The notes under the pieces were generated by a model that was not told the DNA's origin, ran no database searches, and worked only from the letters and a program-made list of their open reading frames with translations. A program made the translations under genes and the position numbers. Positions 1 to 7,632 of a stretch of 28,975 nucleotides of DNA are shown here, piece by piece. Source of the stretch: UBA1081 sp964454355 (GTDB lineage: Bacteria > Bacillota > Clostridia > Oscillospirales > Acutalibacteraceae); contig CAYVTA010000014.1 in the NCBI GenBank assembly GCA_964454355.1, positions 1 to 28,975 on the forward strand. Direction: 5' to 3'. Numbering within the stretch: position 1 is the first letter of the stretch; every line of letters begins with the position of its first letter.

Positions 1-144
1 TGTGGGGAACCCTCGCCGGGGGTTCCCCGTTACATCACCGATAAATTATTGTTTATCTGTCGTAGGTACTGTCACCGATTGCTCATTGTGTGAGGACAAT
101 ACAATCAAATGCATTTTATTCAATTCATCGGTTTTCCGTGAAAA
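1..144. other. Window-edge intergenic DNA with a GC-rich hairpin
   Basis: No gene is supported here. Bases 4-12 (GGGGAACCC) pair with 20-28 (GGGTTCCCC) to give a perfect 9-bp hairpin with a 7-base loop and no U-run on either side. A second small dyad (GATAAA at 40-45, TTTATC at 52-57) follows. TCACCGAT occurs twice as a direct repeat, at 35-42 and 72-79. The hairpin could be the end of an upstream gene's terminator or part of an interspersed repeat. The window edge prevents a decision. Confidence 0.4.
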
Positions 145-176
145 ACAAAAAAGGAGCCGCATCAAGCAACTCCTTT
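145..176 (-). terminator. Intrinsic terminator of the fused ABC transporter gene
   Basis: On the minus strand AAAGGAGTTGC (176-166) pairs with GCGGCTCCTTT (160-150), an 11-bp stem with two G-U pairs and a 5-base loop, followed by a run of six U. It lies 14 bases past the stop codon of the ABC gene. Confidence 0.8.
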
Positions 177-189
177 AAAAACAAACGAA

Positions 190-2565
190 TTATTCACTTC
201 TGAGTGCCGCAACGGGGTCTTTCTTTGCTGCCCATTTTGCGGGAATCGCACCACCGATAACGGTGAGCACAACGCTGACAATAACAAGTGCCAATGCGTA
301 AAGAGGATTGAGCACAGCTACATTTTCAAGCTCTGTAATTTTATAAATGATGGCATTGATGGGAATTGTAAGAAGATATGCAATGCCTATTGCCAATGCA
401 CCGGAGGTTATACCGATAAGAAGAGTCTCGGCATTGAACACACGGGTAATATCCTTCTTTCTTGCACCCAAAGCTCTGAGAACACCGATCTCCTTTGTTC
501 TTTCAAGAACGGAAATATAGGTGATAATCGCAATCATTATAAGCGAAACAACAAGTGAAATTGAAGCAAATGCAACAAGAACGATTGTGACTGCATTCAT
601 TATGCTACCTGTGAGCTCGGTAATTGTCTCTGACATATCCGTATAAATTATCTGATGTTCTTCATCAGCAGAGGCATTATATGCACCAAGATATTCAATA
701 AGCAATTCCTTCTCGTCAAAATTTTCAGGATAAAGGAAAATCGCATAAGGCTCACTGCTGCCGCCGTACTGGAAAACAAGAGCTGTTCTTGTTGCATCAT
801 CAACGGGAGACATGGGGCTTGTGGGAGTTACGTCTGTGTCAGAAGTAAGAATGTCCTGCATAATCTGAGAATTAATATTGAGATTGATAACTTCCTGAAC
901 AAGCTCATCACTGTAAGCGATACCTGTACCGAGCAAACCGATTTGCTGATCGGCTTTAAGTCTTAAAACGCCGCAAATCGTAATTGTGATGTTGCTTTCA
1001 TCATCATACATTGCATTGTAATCGGTATTCTGAATATAGATTCCGTATTCGGATTTTGAATAGAACGCATCATTGCCTATTAATTTGTATTCGGTTCCGA
1101 CAATATCGCTGAAGCTTACCGTATCACCTGACACATCGAAGCCCAGGTTTGCCATTGTATCCCTGCTTACAGAGTTATCTGACTCAACGATAAGAACAAC
1201 CTCATAAATATTTTCGGGAAGCTTACCTTCAATTACGTCATAATATGTCTCAAGATAGGATTTGGAATTTTCACCGACCGTTTCGGGATAGGATGAAAGT
1301 CCGACACTGCTGACGCTCATGCTTGTCATACCGGAAGACATACTGTCTATGAAACCGCTGATACCGGAAGCAAAGGAATGCCATGTTACATTACCGTTCT
1401 CGCCTTTCTTCAGGGCGTTCATTGCAACGGAACGTGTGTAACCGATGCTGCTGCATATGTCAGGATCAACGTCCTCAAGGTACTGCATAAAGTCATCGTC
1501 AAACAAATTAGTGTGTAAAACGGTTTCAGTGTTTAAATCCTCAAGAACAACATAGTCTGTATCTGCAAATTCTCTCTCCCCTGTCATCATGCTCTTCATC
1601 TGTTCTTGATTTTTCATCATAGTATCTTCATCCATTACGGTTGCCTGCTGTGCAATAAAAACAGGAAATTCACTTAATGCATTACTCTGATACTTGTCTA
1701 TCTGAATTTGGAAGCCGTCCGAAAGGCTCAAAATCAGTGCAATACCGATGATTCCTATACTTGAAGCCAGTGCAGTAAGGAAGGTTCTGCCCTTCTTTGT
1801 TGAAATGTTCCTTGCCGAAAGCTTGAGAGCAGTTGTAAACTTCATGCTGGTCTTTTTGAGATTGTATGAAGCGTCGGGCTCAACTTCAGCATAAGGGTTT
1901 GAGTCACCGATAACATGACCGTCTTCAAAATTTACGATTCTGTCAGCATATTGTTCTGCAAGCTGCGGGTTATGTGTAACCATAATAACAAGCTTATCGT
2001 CAGCAATTTCTTTGATAAGGTCCATAATCTGCTTGCTGGTGTTTTTATCAAGAGCACCTGTTGGCTCGTCTGCAAGGATAATATCAGGGTCGTTTGCCAA
2101 TGCTCTGGCAATAGCAACTCTCTGCATCTGACCGCCTGAAAGCTGATTGGGCTTTTTGTGAACATGCTCCTTAAGTCCTACTCTTTCAAGAGCATCAAGA
2201 GCCTTTTGTCTTTTTTCCGCATCCGAAACGCCGGAGAGCGTCATGCCCATTTCAACGTTATCAATGATACTCAGATGTGTTATAAGGTTATAGCTCTGGA
2301 AAATGAAGCCTATACTGTTATTTCTGTAAGAATCCCAATCTGAATCAGAAAATTCCTTTGTATGCTTGCCGTTGATAATAAGATCACCGTCATCATATTT
2401 ATCAAGACCGCCAATTACATTAAGAAATGTCGTTTTACCTGATCCGCTGGGACCTAAAATTGCAACAAATTCATTACGGCGAAAATTGACACTGACGTTA
2501 TCAAGAGCCTTTTGAGTGAAATCACCTGTGGTGTAGCTTTTCGAGATATTTTTTATCTGCAGCAT
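190..2565 (-). CDS. Fused ABC transporter: ATPase plus FtsX/MacB-type permease
   Basis: This 791-residue protein joins an ATPase to a permease. The N-terminal ATPase has Walker A GPSGSGKT (38-45), the signature LSGGQMQRV (142-150), Walker B ILADEPTGALD (about 163-173) and the switch histidine in VTHN (His198). A first membrane segment lies near 262-283. A large extracytoplasmic domain follows, and the C-terminus has three further membrane segments with the FtsX-family region ERTKEIGVLRALGA. This is the mechanotransmission (type VII) ABC architecture of MacB and LolCDE, which couples ATP hydrolysis to periplasmic or extracellular movement rather than classical transport. In Firmicutes such proteins commonly export or sense peptides or lipids; the substrate cannot be read from sequence. 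ATG start, with AAGGGG about 11 bases upstream. It appears to be monocistronic. Confidence 0.9.
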   Translation of the reverse strand: MLQIKNISKSYTTGDFTQKALDNVSVNFRRNEFVAILGPSGSGKTTFLNVIGGLDKYDDGDLIINGKHTKEFSDSDWDSYRNNSIGFIFQSYNLITHLSIIDNVEMGMTLSGVSDAEKRQKALDALERVGLKEHVHKKPNQLSGGQMQRVAIARALANDPDIILADEPTGALDKNTSKQIMDLIKEIADDKLVIMVTHNPQLAEQYADRIVNFEDGHVIGDSNPYAEVEPDASYNLKKTSMKFTTALKLSARNISTKKGRTFLTALASSIGIIGIALILSLSDGFQIQIDKYQSNALSEFPVFIAQQATVMDEDTMMKNQEQMKSMMTGEREFADTDYVVLEDLNTETVLHTNLFDDDFMQYLEDVDPDICSSIGYTRSVAMNALKKGENGNVTWHSFASGISGFIDSMSSGMTSMSVSSVGLSSYPETVGENSKSYLETYYDVIEGKLPENIYEVVLIVESDNSVSRDTMANLGFDVSGDTVSFSDIVGTEYKLIGNDAFYSKSEYGIYIQNTDYNAMYDDESNITITICGVLRLKADQQIGLLGTGIAYSDELVQEVINLNINSQIMQDILTSDTDVTPTSPMSPVDDATRTALVFQYGGSSEPYAIFLYPENFDEKELLIEYLGAYNASADEEHQIIYTDMSETITELTGSIMNAVTIVLVAFASISLVVSLIMIAIITYISVLERTKEIGVLRALGARKKDITRVFNAETLLIGITSGALAIGIAYLLTIPINAIIYKITELENVAVLNPLYALALVIVSVVLTVIGGAIPAKWAAKKDPVAALRSE

Positions 2566-2710
2566 CCGATCTCTTTCCCCTTTTACTTATTTTTCACTAT
2601 GTATGATACTCAATAAATTTAAACTGAATATAAACAAAACAATATCAGCCCAAAAGCATTATTGCACCGCAAAATCGGCTTTATACATAAGAAAAAATCT
2701 TACGATTTAT

Positions 2711-2745
2711 CAACCCCTGCCCCCAATCTTGGGGGAAAGGTGTTT
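2711..2745. other. GC-rich imperfect hairpin between two minus-strand genes
   Basis: CCCCCA (2720-2725) pairs with TGGGGG (2730-2735) around a 4-base loop, and imperfect pairing extends outward (AACCCC at 2712-2717 with GG-GTT at 2739-2744). No U-run follows on either strand, so it is not a convincing terminator. It may be a structured leader of the ABC gene or part of a small repeat. Confidence 0.35.
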
Positions 2746-2760
2746 CTTGATATAAGCAAA

Positions 2761-2786
2761 TGCCGCCTCGGCATTCCGAAGCGGCA
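2761..2786 (-). terminator. Probable terminator of the dockerin protein gene
   Basis: TGCCGC-TCGG and CCGA-GCGGCA form an 11-bp stem with one G-U pair and a 4-base loop, 20 bases past the stop codon. The downstream U-tract on the minus strand is poor (UUUGCUU), so efficiency may be modest. Confidence 0.6.
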
Positions 2787-2806
2787 AAAATATGAGAAAT
2801 TAAAAA

Positions 2807-5257
2807 TTACTCAAGAGTCTGAAGCTTAGCACTTACACGAAGAATTATACGTGCATCGGAAGCGTTAACCTTTTCGTCCTTGTTTACATCGGCTGCAAGC
2901 ATCTGAACCTCGTCAAGAGTTTCAAGCTTAGCACTTGAACGAAGAACTGTACGTGCGTCGGAAGCGTTGATCTTTCCGTCTGCATTTACGTCACCGAGAG
3001 TATATTCGGGGCCTTTATCAGTGCCGAGTGCAGGAATAACAGTAACTTCGACATAGTGACCGTTAGCCTTACAATAAGTACCTGTATAACCGTCGTGTGT
3101 CTCTGTAGCTTCTTTAGTGAATGTGGCTGTCTCACCGCAATTGTGCTCAAAGAGTGAGAAGAGAAGGTTGTCAACAAGACCGAGAACGCCGGAGATAACT
3201 GTCTGGTTAAAGATGCTTTCTTTATCGCTGTTCTTTGCAAGAACATCAGCAAATGCAGCGAAATCACAAGCAAGAAGGCTGGGAACAACCTTACCGATGC
3301 AAAGTGTATAAGTATCAACAACGAATGTCTCGTCACCGCAGTCATTGATAAAGTTCAGAGCGATAAGCTCATTAAATACAACATTAAGCTTGTACCAGGG
3401 GCCGTAACCGTCTTCAACGCCTCTTTCAAAGTCAAGCTCGTCAGCAACAGCGGGGATACCCTTAACATAATTGAGAGCCCAGTCAACGATATCTTCAAGG
3501 AAATCTTCCCAAGTCCAGCCTGCTTCCTTAAATGCAGCAACCTGCTCCTGAGACATACCGAAATCTGTTGCTTTGTCAAGCCAGTAAACAGCAACTTCCA
3601 TTGCCATTGTACCAATTGTATCAACCCATTCAGCCTCTTCAAGAGTCTTTACTGTGCCGTCCTCATTGAATACAAGCTCTGAGTAATCGGTTGTGAATGC
3701 ACACTCTGAGGGTTTAACCATGTAAGCATCAATTGCGTAGTAAGCTGTGTAGAGAAGAAGCTCATCAAGAGAATCAACATCTTCGGGAACGCTTACACCG
3801 AGAAGTGTAGGATAGAAAATACCAACTACTTCGACAAGCATATCCTCAAGATCCATGTCTGCAAGAGCGTCAGCAGTAAACTCGCTGAAATCGAAGGAAT
3901 ATGCAACGTCATCAATTGTGAACTCAAGCTTACCGCCGTTGTTGCCGGCAAGAGTCTTAAGAACATAACCGAAGAAGGAAGTAAGGTTAGCAGTGATATT
4001 CTCATTGCCGCCTGTCTTGAGAGCAAGCTCCTTAGCAACTGCGGGCTGAACGACAACTTCAATAATACCGCATACAAGGTCATTGAGACCTTCAAAAATA
4101 CCACTCTTTGCAAGAGAAGTAAGGTTAAAATCTTCTACTGCAAATTCATATTCAAGATTAATGATATTGTTAAGAACTGCAAGCTGGTCATCACTTTCGA
4201 TAAGCTCCTTGATCATATCCTTAAGATCATTGTTAAGCCAGTCAAGAGCAAATGAAGCAATTATGTAATCGCCGTATTCACCGATAAGCTCGTTAAGAGT
4301 CATACCTGCAACCTTTTTAGCTTTAGACTGGTCAATGTCTTCGCCTGTGATAAGCTTAACAAGAGCAGCAGCAAGAAGCTCATCTGAGCTGAATTCATAA
4401 TAATCTGACTCTTCATAGGGAGTTTCAATTTCCTTTGAAGTTGTGCCGTCTTCATTTTCAACTTCTACCCATGTTGCAACAAGGTTGTCATAAAGAAGCT
4501 CATTAACTGTCTTGTCAAGGTTGCTCATAAGACCGTTAACTTCTTCTTCGATATTGAAGCTTGCAAGAGAGTCAATAGCTTCATTTGCAGAACCGAGGTC
4601 AAGCGTACCCTTAACAACACTCTTGATGATAGCAATATTGCTACTATTGCCGAGGAATGTGAAAAGAGCATCAATAATCTTTACACTGTCTGTATTGCTT
4701 GTAGAAATAGCAGTGCCACTCTTGTACTCAAACATTGAAACATCAAGATTTGCAGCTTCACCGAAATCCTTTATACCTACAAGAGTTGCAATAGAGGGAG
4801 GATTTTTGAGAACATCACCTGCATCAAGAAGGAGCTGCAAAATGGAATCTACTGAGCTCAGGTCAACCTTAAGACCTGTTGCAGACTTTATAATACCTGC
4901 ATAATCAGCAATATCCTTGTCAAGCTCAGCCTCTTCGAGAACTTCGTCAACATAAGCGATAAGTACATCTGCAAGATCTTCTGTTGTTGCAGTTGCAACA
5001 TCAACATTTGCCTCTTCTGCTTTGTCTTTAAGCTGGTCAAGCATAAATACAAGCTTAAGAACTGTGGGAATAAGCACTTCACTTCTTGCATCAAGGTCTG
5101 TAAGCAGTGTTTCAACAAGAACAGCAAGGTTATCATTGTCAAGATATGCATCAAGAGAAGAAGTATCTCTGTCAGCAGCAAATGCTGTCATTGGAACACA
5201 TGAAAATACCATTACAAGTGCAAGAAAAACACTTAAAATTTTGGTGGATTTTTTCAT
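2807..5257 (-). CDS. Secreted protein of unknown activity with C-terminal type I dockerin
   Basis: The mature start is taken at ATG 5257, which begins a textbook signal peptide (MKKSTKILSVFLALVMVFSC, then VPMTAFAA as a likely signal peptidase I site) and has AAAGGAT upstream. An in-frame extension to 5386 lacks a signal peptide start and would run across the promoter. The 816-residue product has a long acidic, largely helical body of about 670 residues with no catalytic motif I recognise. Near the C-terminus is a module typical of Ruminococcus-type surface proteins (FTKEATETHDGYTGTYC). The last 65 or so residues contain two Ca-binding dockerin repeats: GDVNADGKINASDARTVLR and ADVNKDEKVNASDARIILR. 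Dockerins bind cohesins, so the protein may be attached to a scaffold or surface cohesin, though lone dockerins also occur outside cellulosomes. No cohesin lies in this window. Confidence 0.85.
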   Translation of the reverse strand: MKKSTKILSVFLALVMVFSCVPMTAFAADRDTSSLDAYLDNDNLAVLVETLLTDLDARSEVLIPTVLKLVFMLDQLKDKAEEANVDVATATTEDLADVLIAYVDEVLEEAELDKDIADYAGIIKSATGLKVDLSSVDSILQLLLDAGDVLKNPPSIATLVGIKDFGEAANLDVSMFEYKSGTAISTSNTDSVKIIDALFTFLGNSSNIAIIKSVVKGTLDLGSANEAIDSLASFNIEEEVNGLMSNLDKTVNELLYDNLVATWVEVENEDGTTSKEIETPYEESDYYEFSSDELLAAALVKLITGEDIDQSKAKKVAGMTLNELIGEYGDYIIASFALDWLNNDLKDMIKELIESDDQLAVLNNIINLEYEFAVEDFNLTSLAKSGIFEGLNDLVCGIIEVVVQPAVAKELALKTGGNENITANLTSFFGYVLKTLAGNNGGKLEFTIDDVAYSFDFSEFTADALADMDLEDMLVEVVGIFYPTLLGVSVPEDVDSLDELLLYTAYYAIDAYMVKPSECAFTTDYSELVFNEDGTVKTLEEAEWVDTIGTMAMEVAVYWLDKATDFGMSQEQVAAFKEAGWTWEDFLEDIVDWALNYVKGIPAVADELDFERGVEDGYGPWYKLNVVFNELIALNFINDCGDETFVVDTYTLCIGKVVPSLLACDFAAFADVLAKNSDKESIFNQTVISGVLGLVDNLLFSLFEHNCGETATFTKEATETHDGYTGTYCKANGHYVEVTVIPALGTDKGPEYTLGDVNADGKINASDARTVLRSSAKLETLDEVQMLAADVNKDEKVNASDARIILRVSAKLQTLE

Positions 5258-5329
5258 TTGTAAACCGATCCTTTCCATTCGGCAAAACGCCGTTAAAATA
5301 TAGTTGAGCATGGGTATATGCACATATTT

Positions 5330-5358
5330 AGGATAATATAAACGGCTGAAAATGTCAA
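5330..5358 (-). promoter_or_regulatory. Promoter of the dockerin protein gene
   Basis: Minus strand: TTGACA (5358-5353), 17-base spacer, TATCCT (5335-5330). It predicts a leader of about 65 bases before ATG 5257 and independently supports that start codon. Between it and the xpt promoter (5359-5579) the DNA is very AT-rich. A 7-bp hairpin (TTTTCCT at 5457-5463, AGGAAAA at 5468-5474) is the only structure I see there. Confidence 0.75.
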
Positions 5359-5579
5359 GTTTTAATAAGTTGTTAAATATTTTCAAAACAATTTTTGTCT
5401 ATTTACACAAATACAACAAGTTTTTTTTGTAAGTTGTAACAATAATAAATTCACAATTTTCCTATGCAGGAAAAATCACTCTGTTTAAAGCTATTGCCAA
5501 ACAAAAAACACTTAAAGTTATTTTGTTTTGTTCAAAACGCAGAAAAATAAAAAAACTGACAAAAAAGCGGAAAATAATA

Positions 5580-5608
5580 TTGAAATTATTGAAATAAGGA
5601 TATATAAT
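5580..5608 (+). promoter_or_regulatory. Promoter of the xpt-nucleoside uptake operon
   Basis: TTGAAA (5580-5585), 17-base spacer, TATAAT (5603-5608). Transcription would start near 5615, inside the adjacent palindrome, leaving a short leader of about 30 bases. That is too short for a purine riboswitch. Confidence 0.75.
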
Positions 5609-5620
5609 AACAATTGTTAT
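5607..5620. promoter_or_regulatory. Perfect 14-bp palindrome, candidate operator of xpt
   Basis: ATAACAATTGTTAT is identical to its reverse complement. It overlaps the last -10 bases and the predicted start point, the usual place for a repressor site. It does not resemble the Bacillus PurBox, and no cognate regulator is encoded beside it. AT-rich palindromes can arise by chance, so the operator role is an inference. Confidence 0.45.
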
Positions 5621-5644
5621 ATGCTTAAGTGAGGTGAAAGCTCC

Positions 5645-6220
5645 GTGAACAGTCTCCAGAAAAAGATTCTTTCCGACGGTAAGGTTCTGCCCGGAAACAT
5701 TCTCAAAGTAGACAGCTTTCTTAATCATCAAATTGACATCTCCCTGCTTAAGGATATGGGAAAAGATTTCTACGAGCTTTTCAAAGATAAGAATATTACC
5801 AAGATCCTCACCATCGAGGCATCCGGTATTGCAATCGCCTGTTACGCCGCAGAGCATTTCGGCGTTCCGGTAGTTTTTGCAAAAAAAGGTCAACACAAAA
5901 ATGTCGGACCGGATGTTTTCTCGGCTGAGGTCTTTTCTTATACTAAAGGCACTTCTTACGAGGTTGCAGTTTCCAAGCTTTACTTAAAGCCTGAAGACAA
6001 TGTTCTCATTATTGACGACTTCCTTGCTAACGGACAGGCTGTTCTCGGATTGCAGAAAATAATCAATGATGCCGGTGCAACTCTTTGCGGTGCGGGTATT
6101 GCAATAACAAAAGCCTTCCAGCAGGGCGAGCAGCTCCTTATTGATGCCGGGATAGACGTAAAATCCCTTGCTGCAATTGAATCAATGGAAAACGATACTC
6201 TCATTTTCAGAGAAGATTGA
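5645..6220 (+). CDS. xpt: Xanthine phosphoribosyltransferase
   Basis: This cytoplasmic enzyme converts xanthine and PRPP to XMP, feeding xanthine back into guanine nucleotide synthesis. The 191-residue length is typical of Xpt. The type I phosphoribosyltransferase PRPP loop is clear at LIIDDFLANGQA (121-132). The family-typical EASGIA (58-63) and the flexible-loop region around AKKGQHKNVG (79-88) are present. It starts at GTG, supported by GAGGTG at 5631-5636 with 8 bases spacing. It is the first gene of the unit; the nucleoside-binding lipoprotein follows 62 bases downstream with no terminator between, so they are probably co-transcribed. In Bacillus, xpt is usually paired with a xanthine permease and a purine riboswitch; here both are absent and an ABC nucleoside importer takes that place. 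Confidence 0.93.
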   Translation: MNSLQKKILSDGKVLPGNILKVDSFLNHQIDISLLKDMGKDFYELFKDKNITKILTIEASGIAIACYAAEHFGVPVVFAKKGQHKNVGPDVFSAEVFSYTKGTSYEVAVSKLYLKPEDNVLIIDDFLANGQAVLGLQKIINDAGATLCGAGIAITKAFQQGEQLLIDAGIDVKSLAAIESMENDTLIFRED

Positions 6221-6282
6221 TTCGTTTTTAATTTGTATATGTTTTATTACATATAAATATTATTTTTAGGAGAAAAAAGACA

Positions 6283-7539
6283 ATGAAGAAAATCCTCGCA
6301 TTACTTCTTGCTCTTTCAATGGTATTCTGCTTTGCAGCTTGCACAGATACTACACAGAGCAAAGAAGACACATCTGAAGCAGAATCCGGTGCTGAAGCTG
6401 ATGCAGCAGCAACAACAATTTCAGAAGATTTTAAGGTTGGTTTCATTTTCCTTCATGATGAAAATTCAACTTACGACCTTAACTTCATCAATGCAGCAGA
6501 AGCAGCTTGCAAGTCTTTGGGCTTGAGCGAAGACCAGTACCTCTTCATGACAAACATTGAAGAAGGACAGGCTTGCTACGATGCAGCAGTTGACCTTGTT
6601 GAACAGGGCTGCACACTTATTTTTGCCGACTCTTTCGGTCACGAAGACTACATGATTGAAGCAGCAAAGGCTTACCCCGATGTTCAGTTCTGTCACGCTA
6701 CAGGTACAAAGGCTCACACAGAAGGTCTTGCAAACTACCACAATGCTTTTGCTTCCATCTACGAAGGTCGTTACCTTGCAGGTATTGCAGCAGGTATGAA
6801 GCTTAACGAAATGATCGCTGACGGTCAGTTCACAGCAGAAGAAGCAAAGATCGGTTATGTTGGTGCATTTACATATGCTGAAGTTATTTCAGGTTATACA
6901 TCCTTCTATCTTGGTGCAAAGTCTGTTTGCCCCACAGTAACAATGGAAGTTACATTCACAGGTTCATGGTATGATGAAACTGCTGAAAAGGAAGCAGCTA
7001 ACACACTTATCGCTAACGATTGTAAGCTTATCAGCCAGCACGCTGACTCAATGGGTGCTCCCACAGCTTGTGAAAACGCAGGTATCCCCAACGTTTCCTA
7101 CAACGGCAGCACACAGTCTGCAGCTCCCACAACTTACATCGTTTCCTCCAGAATCGACTGGACACCTTACATGACATACATCATCGAAGCAGCTGCTAAC
7201 GGTGAAGAAATCGCAACAGACTGGACAGGTACTCTTGAAACAGGTTCTGTTGTTCTCACAGACATTAACACAGATGTTGCAGCAGAAGGCACAGCAGAAG
7301 CTATTGCTGACGCAAAGGCAAAGCTTATGGCAAATGAGCTTGAAGTATATGATGTAACAACATTCACAGTAAACGGCGAAGCTCTTGACAGCTATCTTGC
7401 TGACGTTGACACAGATGCAACTTACACCGGTGACACAGAGGTTATCAAAGACGGTTACTTCTCAGAGTCCGAGTACCGTTCAGCTCCCTACTTCGATCTC
7501 AGAATTGACGGCATCACACTTCTTGATGAGGCATATTAA
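6283..7539 (+). CDS. BMP-family (PnrA-like) nucleoside-binding lipoprotein
   Basis: This is the extracellular substrate-binding subunit of an ABC importer, known in the BMP/PnrA family to bind purine nucleosides. The 418-residue precursor starts with a lipoprotein signal peptide ending in the lipobox FAAC, with Cys20 as the lipidated residue. An acidic Ser/Thr-rich linker (about 21-45) then leads to the binding domain, which opens with KVGFIFLHDEN. The family regions around FADSFGHEDY, GRYLAGIAAGMK and IGYVGAF are recognisable. The start ATG has AGGAGA upstream. The gene lies between xpt and the matching ATPase and permeases, matching the Bacillus nupNOPQ (yufNOPQ) guanosine transporter order. 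A hairpin directly after it probably raises its expression relative to the membrane subunits. Confidence 0.92.
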   Translation: MKKILALLLALSMVFCFAACTDTTQSKEDTSEAESGAEADAAATTISEDFKVGFIFLHDENSTYDLNFINAAEAACKSLGLSEDQYLFMTNIEEGQACYDAAVDLVEQGCTLIFADSFGHEDYMIEAAKAYPDVQFCHATGTKAHTEGLANYHNAFASIYEGRYLAGIAAGMKLNEMIADGQFTAEEAKIGYVGAFTYAEVISGYTSFYLGAKSVCPTVTMEVTFTGSWYDETAEKEAANTLIANDCKLISQHADSMGAPTACENAGIPNVSYNGSTQSAAPTTYIVSSRIDWTPYMTYIIEAAANGEEIATDWTGTLETGSVVLTDINTDVAAEGTAEAIADAKAKLMANELEVYDVTTFTVNGEALDSYLADVDTDATYTGDTEVIKDGYFSESEYRSAPYFDLRIDGITLLDEAY

Positions 7540-7560
7540 TTCATTGACTCTGTAAACTCC

Positions 7561-7598
7561 GAGGGTAGGGGTACAAATAGTATCCTTACCCTCTTTTT
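7561..7598 (+). terminator. Intra-operon partial terminator after the binding-protein gene
   Basis: GAGGGTAGGGGTA (7561-7573) pairs with TATCCTTACCCTC (7581-7593), a 13-bp stem with two G-U pairs and a 7-base loop, followed by five U. It lies between the lipoprotein gene and the ATPase gene with no new promoter evident. It therefore probably acts as a leaky terminator and 3' mRNA stabiliser, as often seen after binding-protein genes. Confidence 0.8.
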
Positions 7599-7632
7599 CA
7601 TTTCAACTTCATTTTAGAGAGGAGCCACATCC

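Noticed and set aside
5258..5386. N-terminal extension of the dockerin protein to 5386
   Set aside because: It would start upstream of the predicted -10/-35 promoter and bury a perfect signal peptide 43 residues inside the protein.
5359..5644. Purine riboswitch before xpt
   Set aside because: I looked for the conserved aptamer core and paired stems and found none; the promoter lies too close to the start codon.
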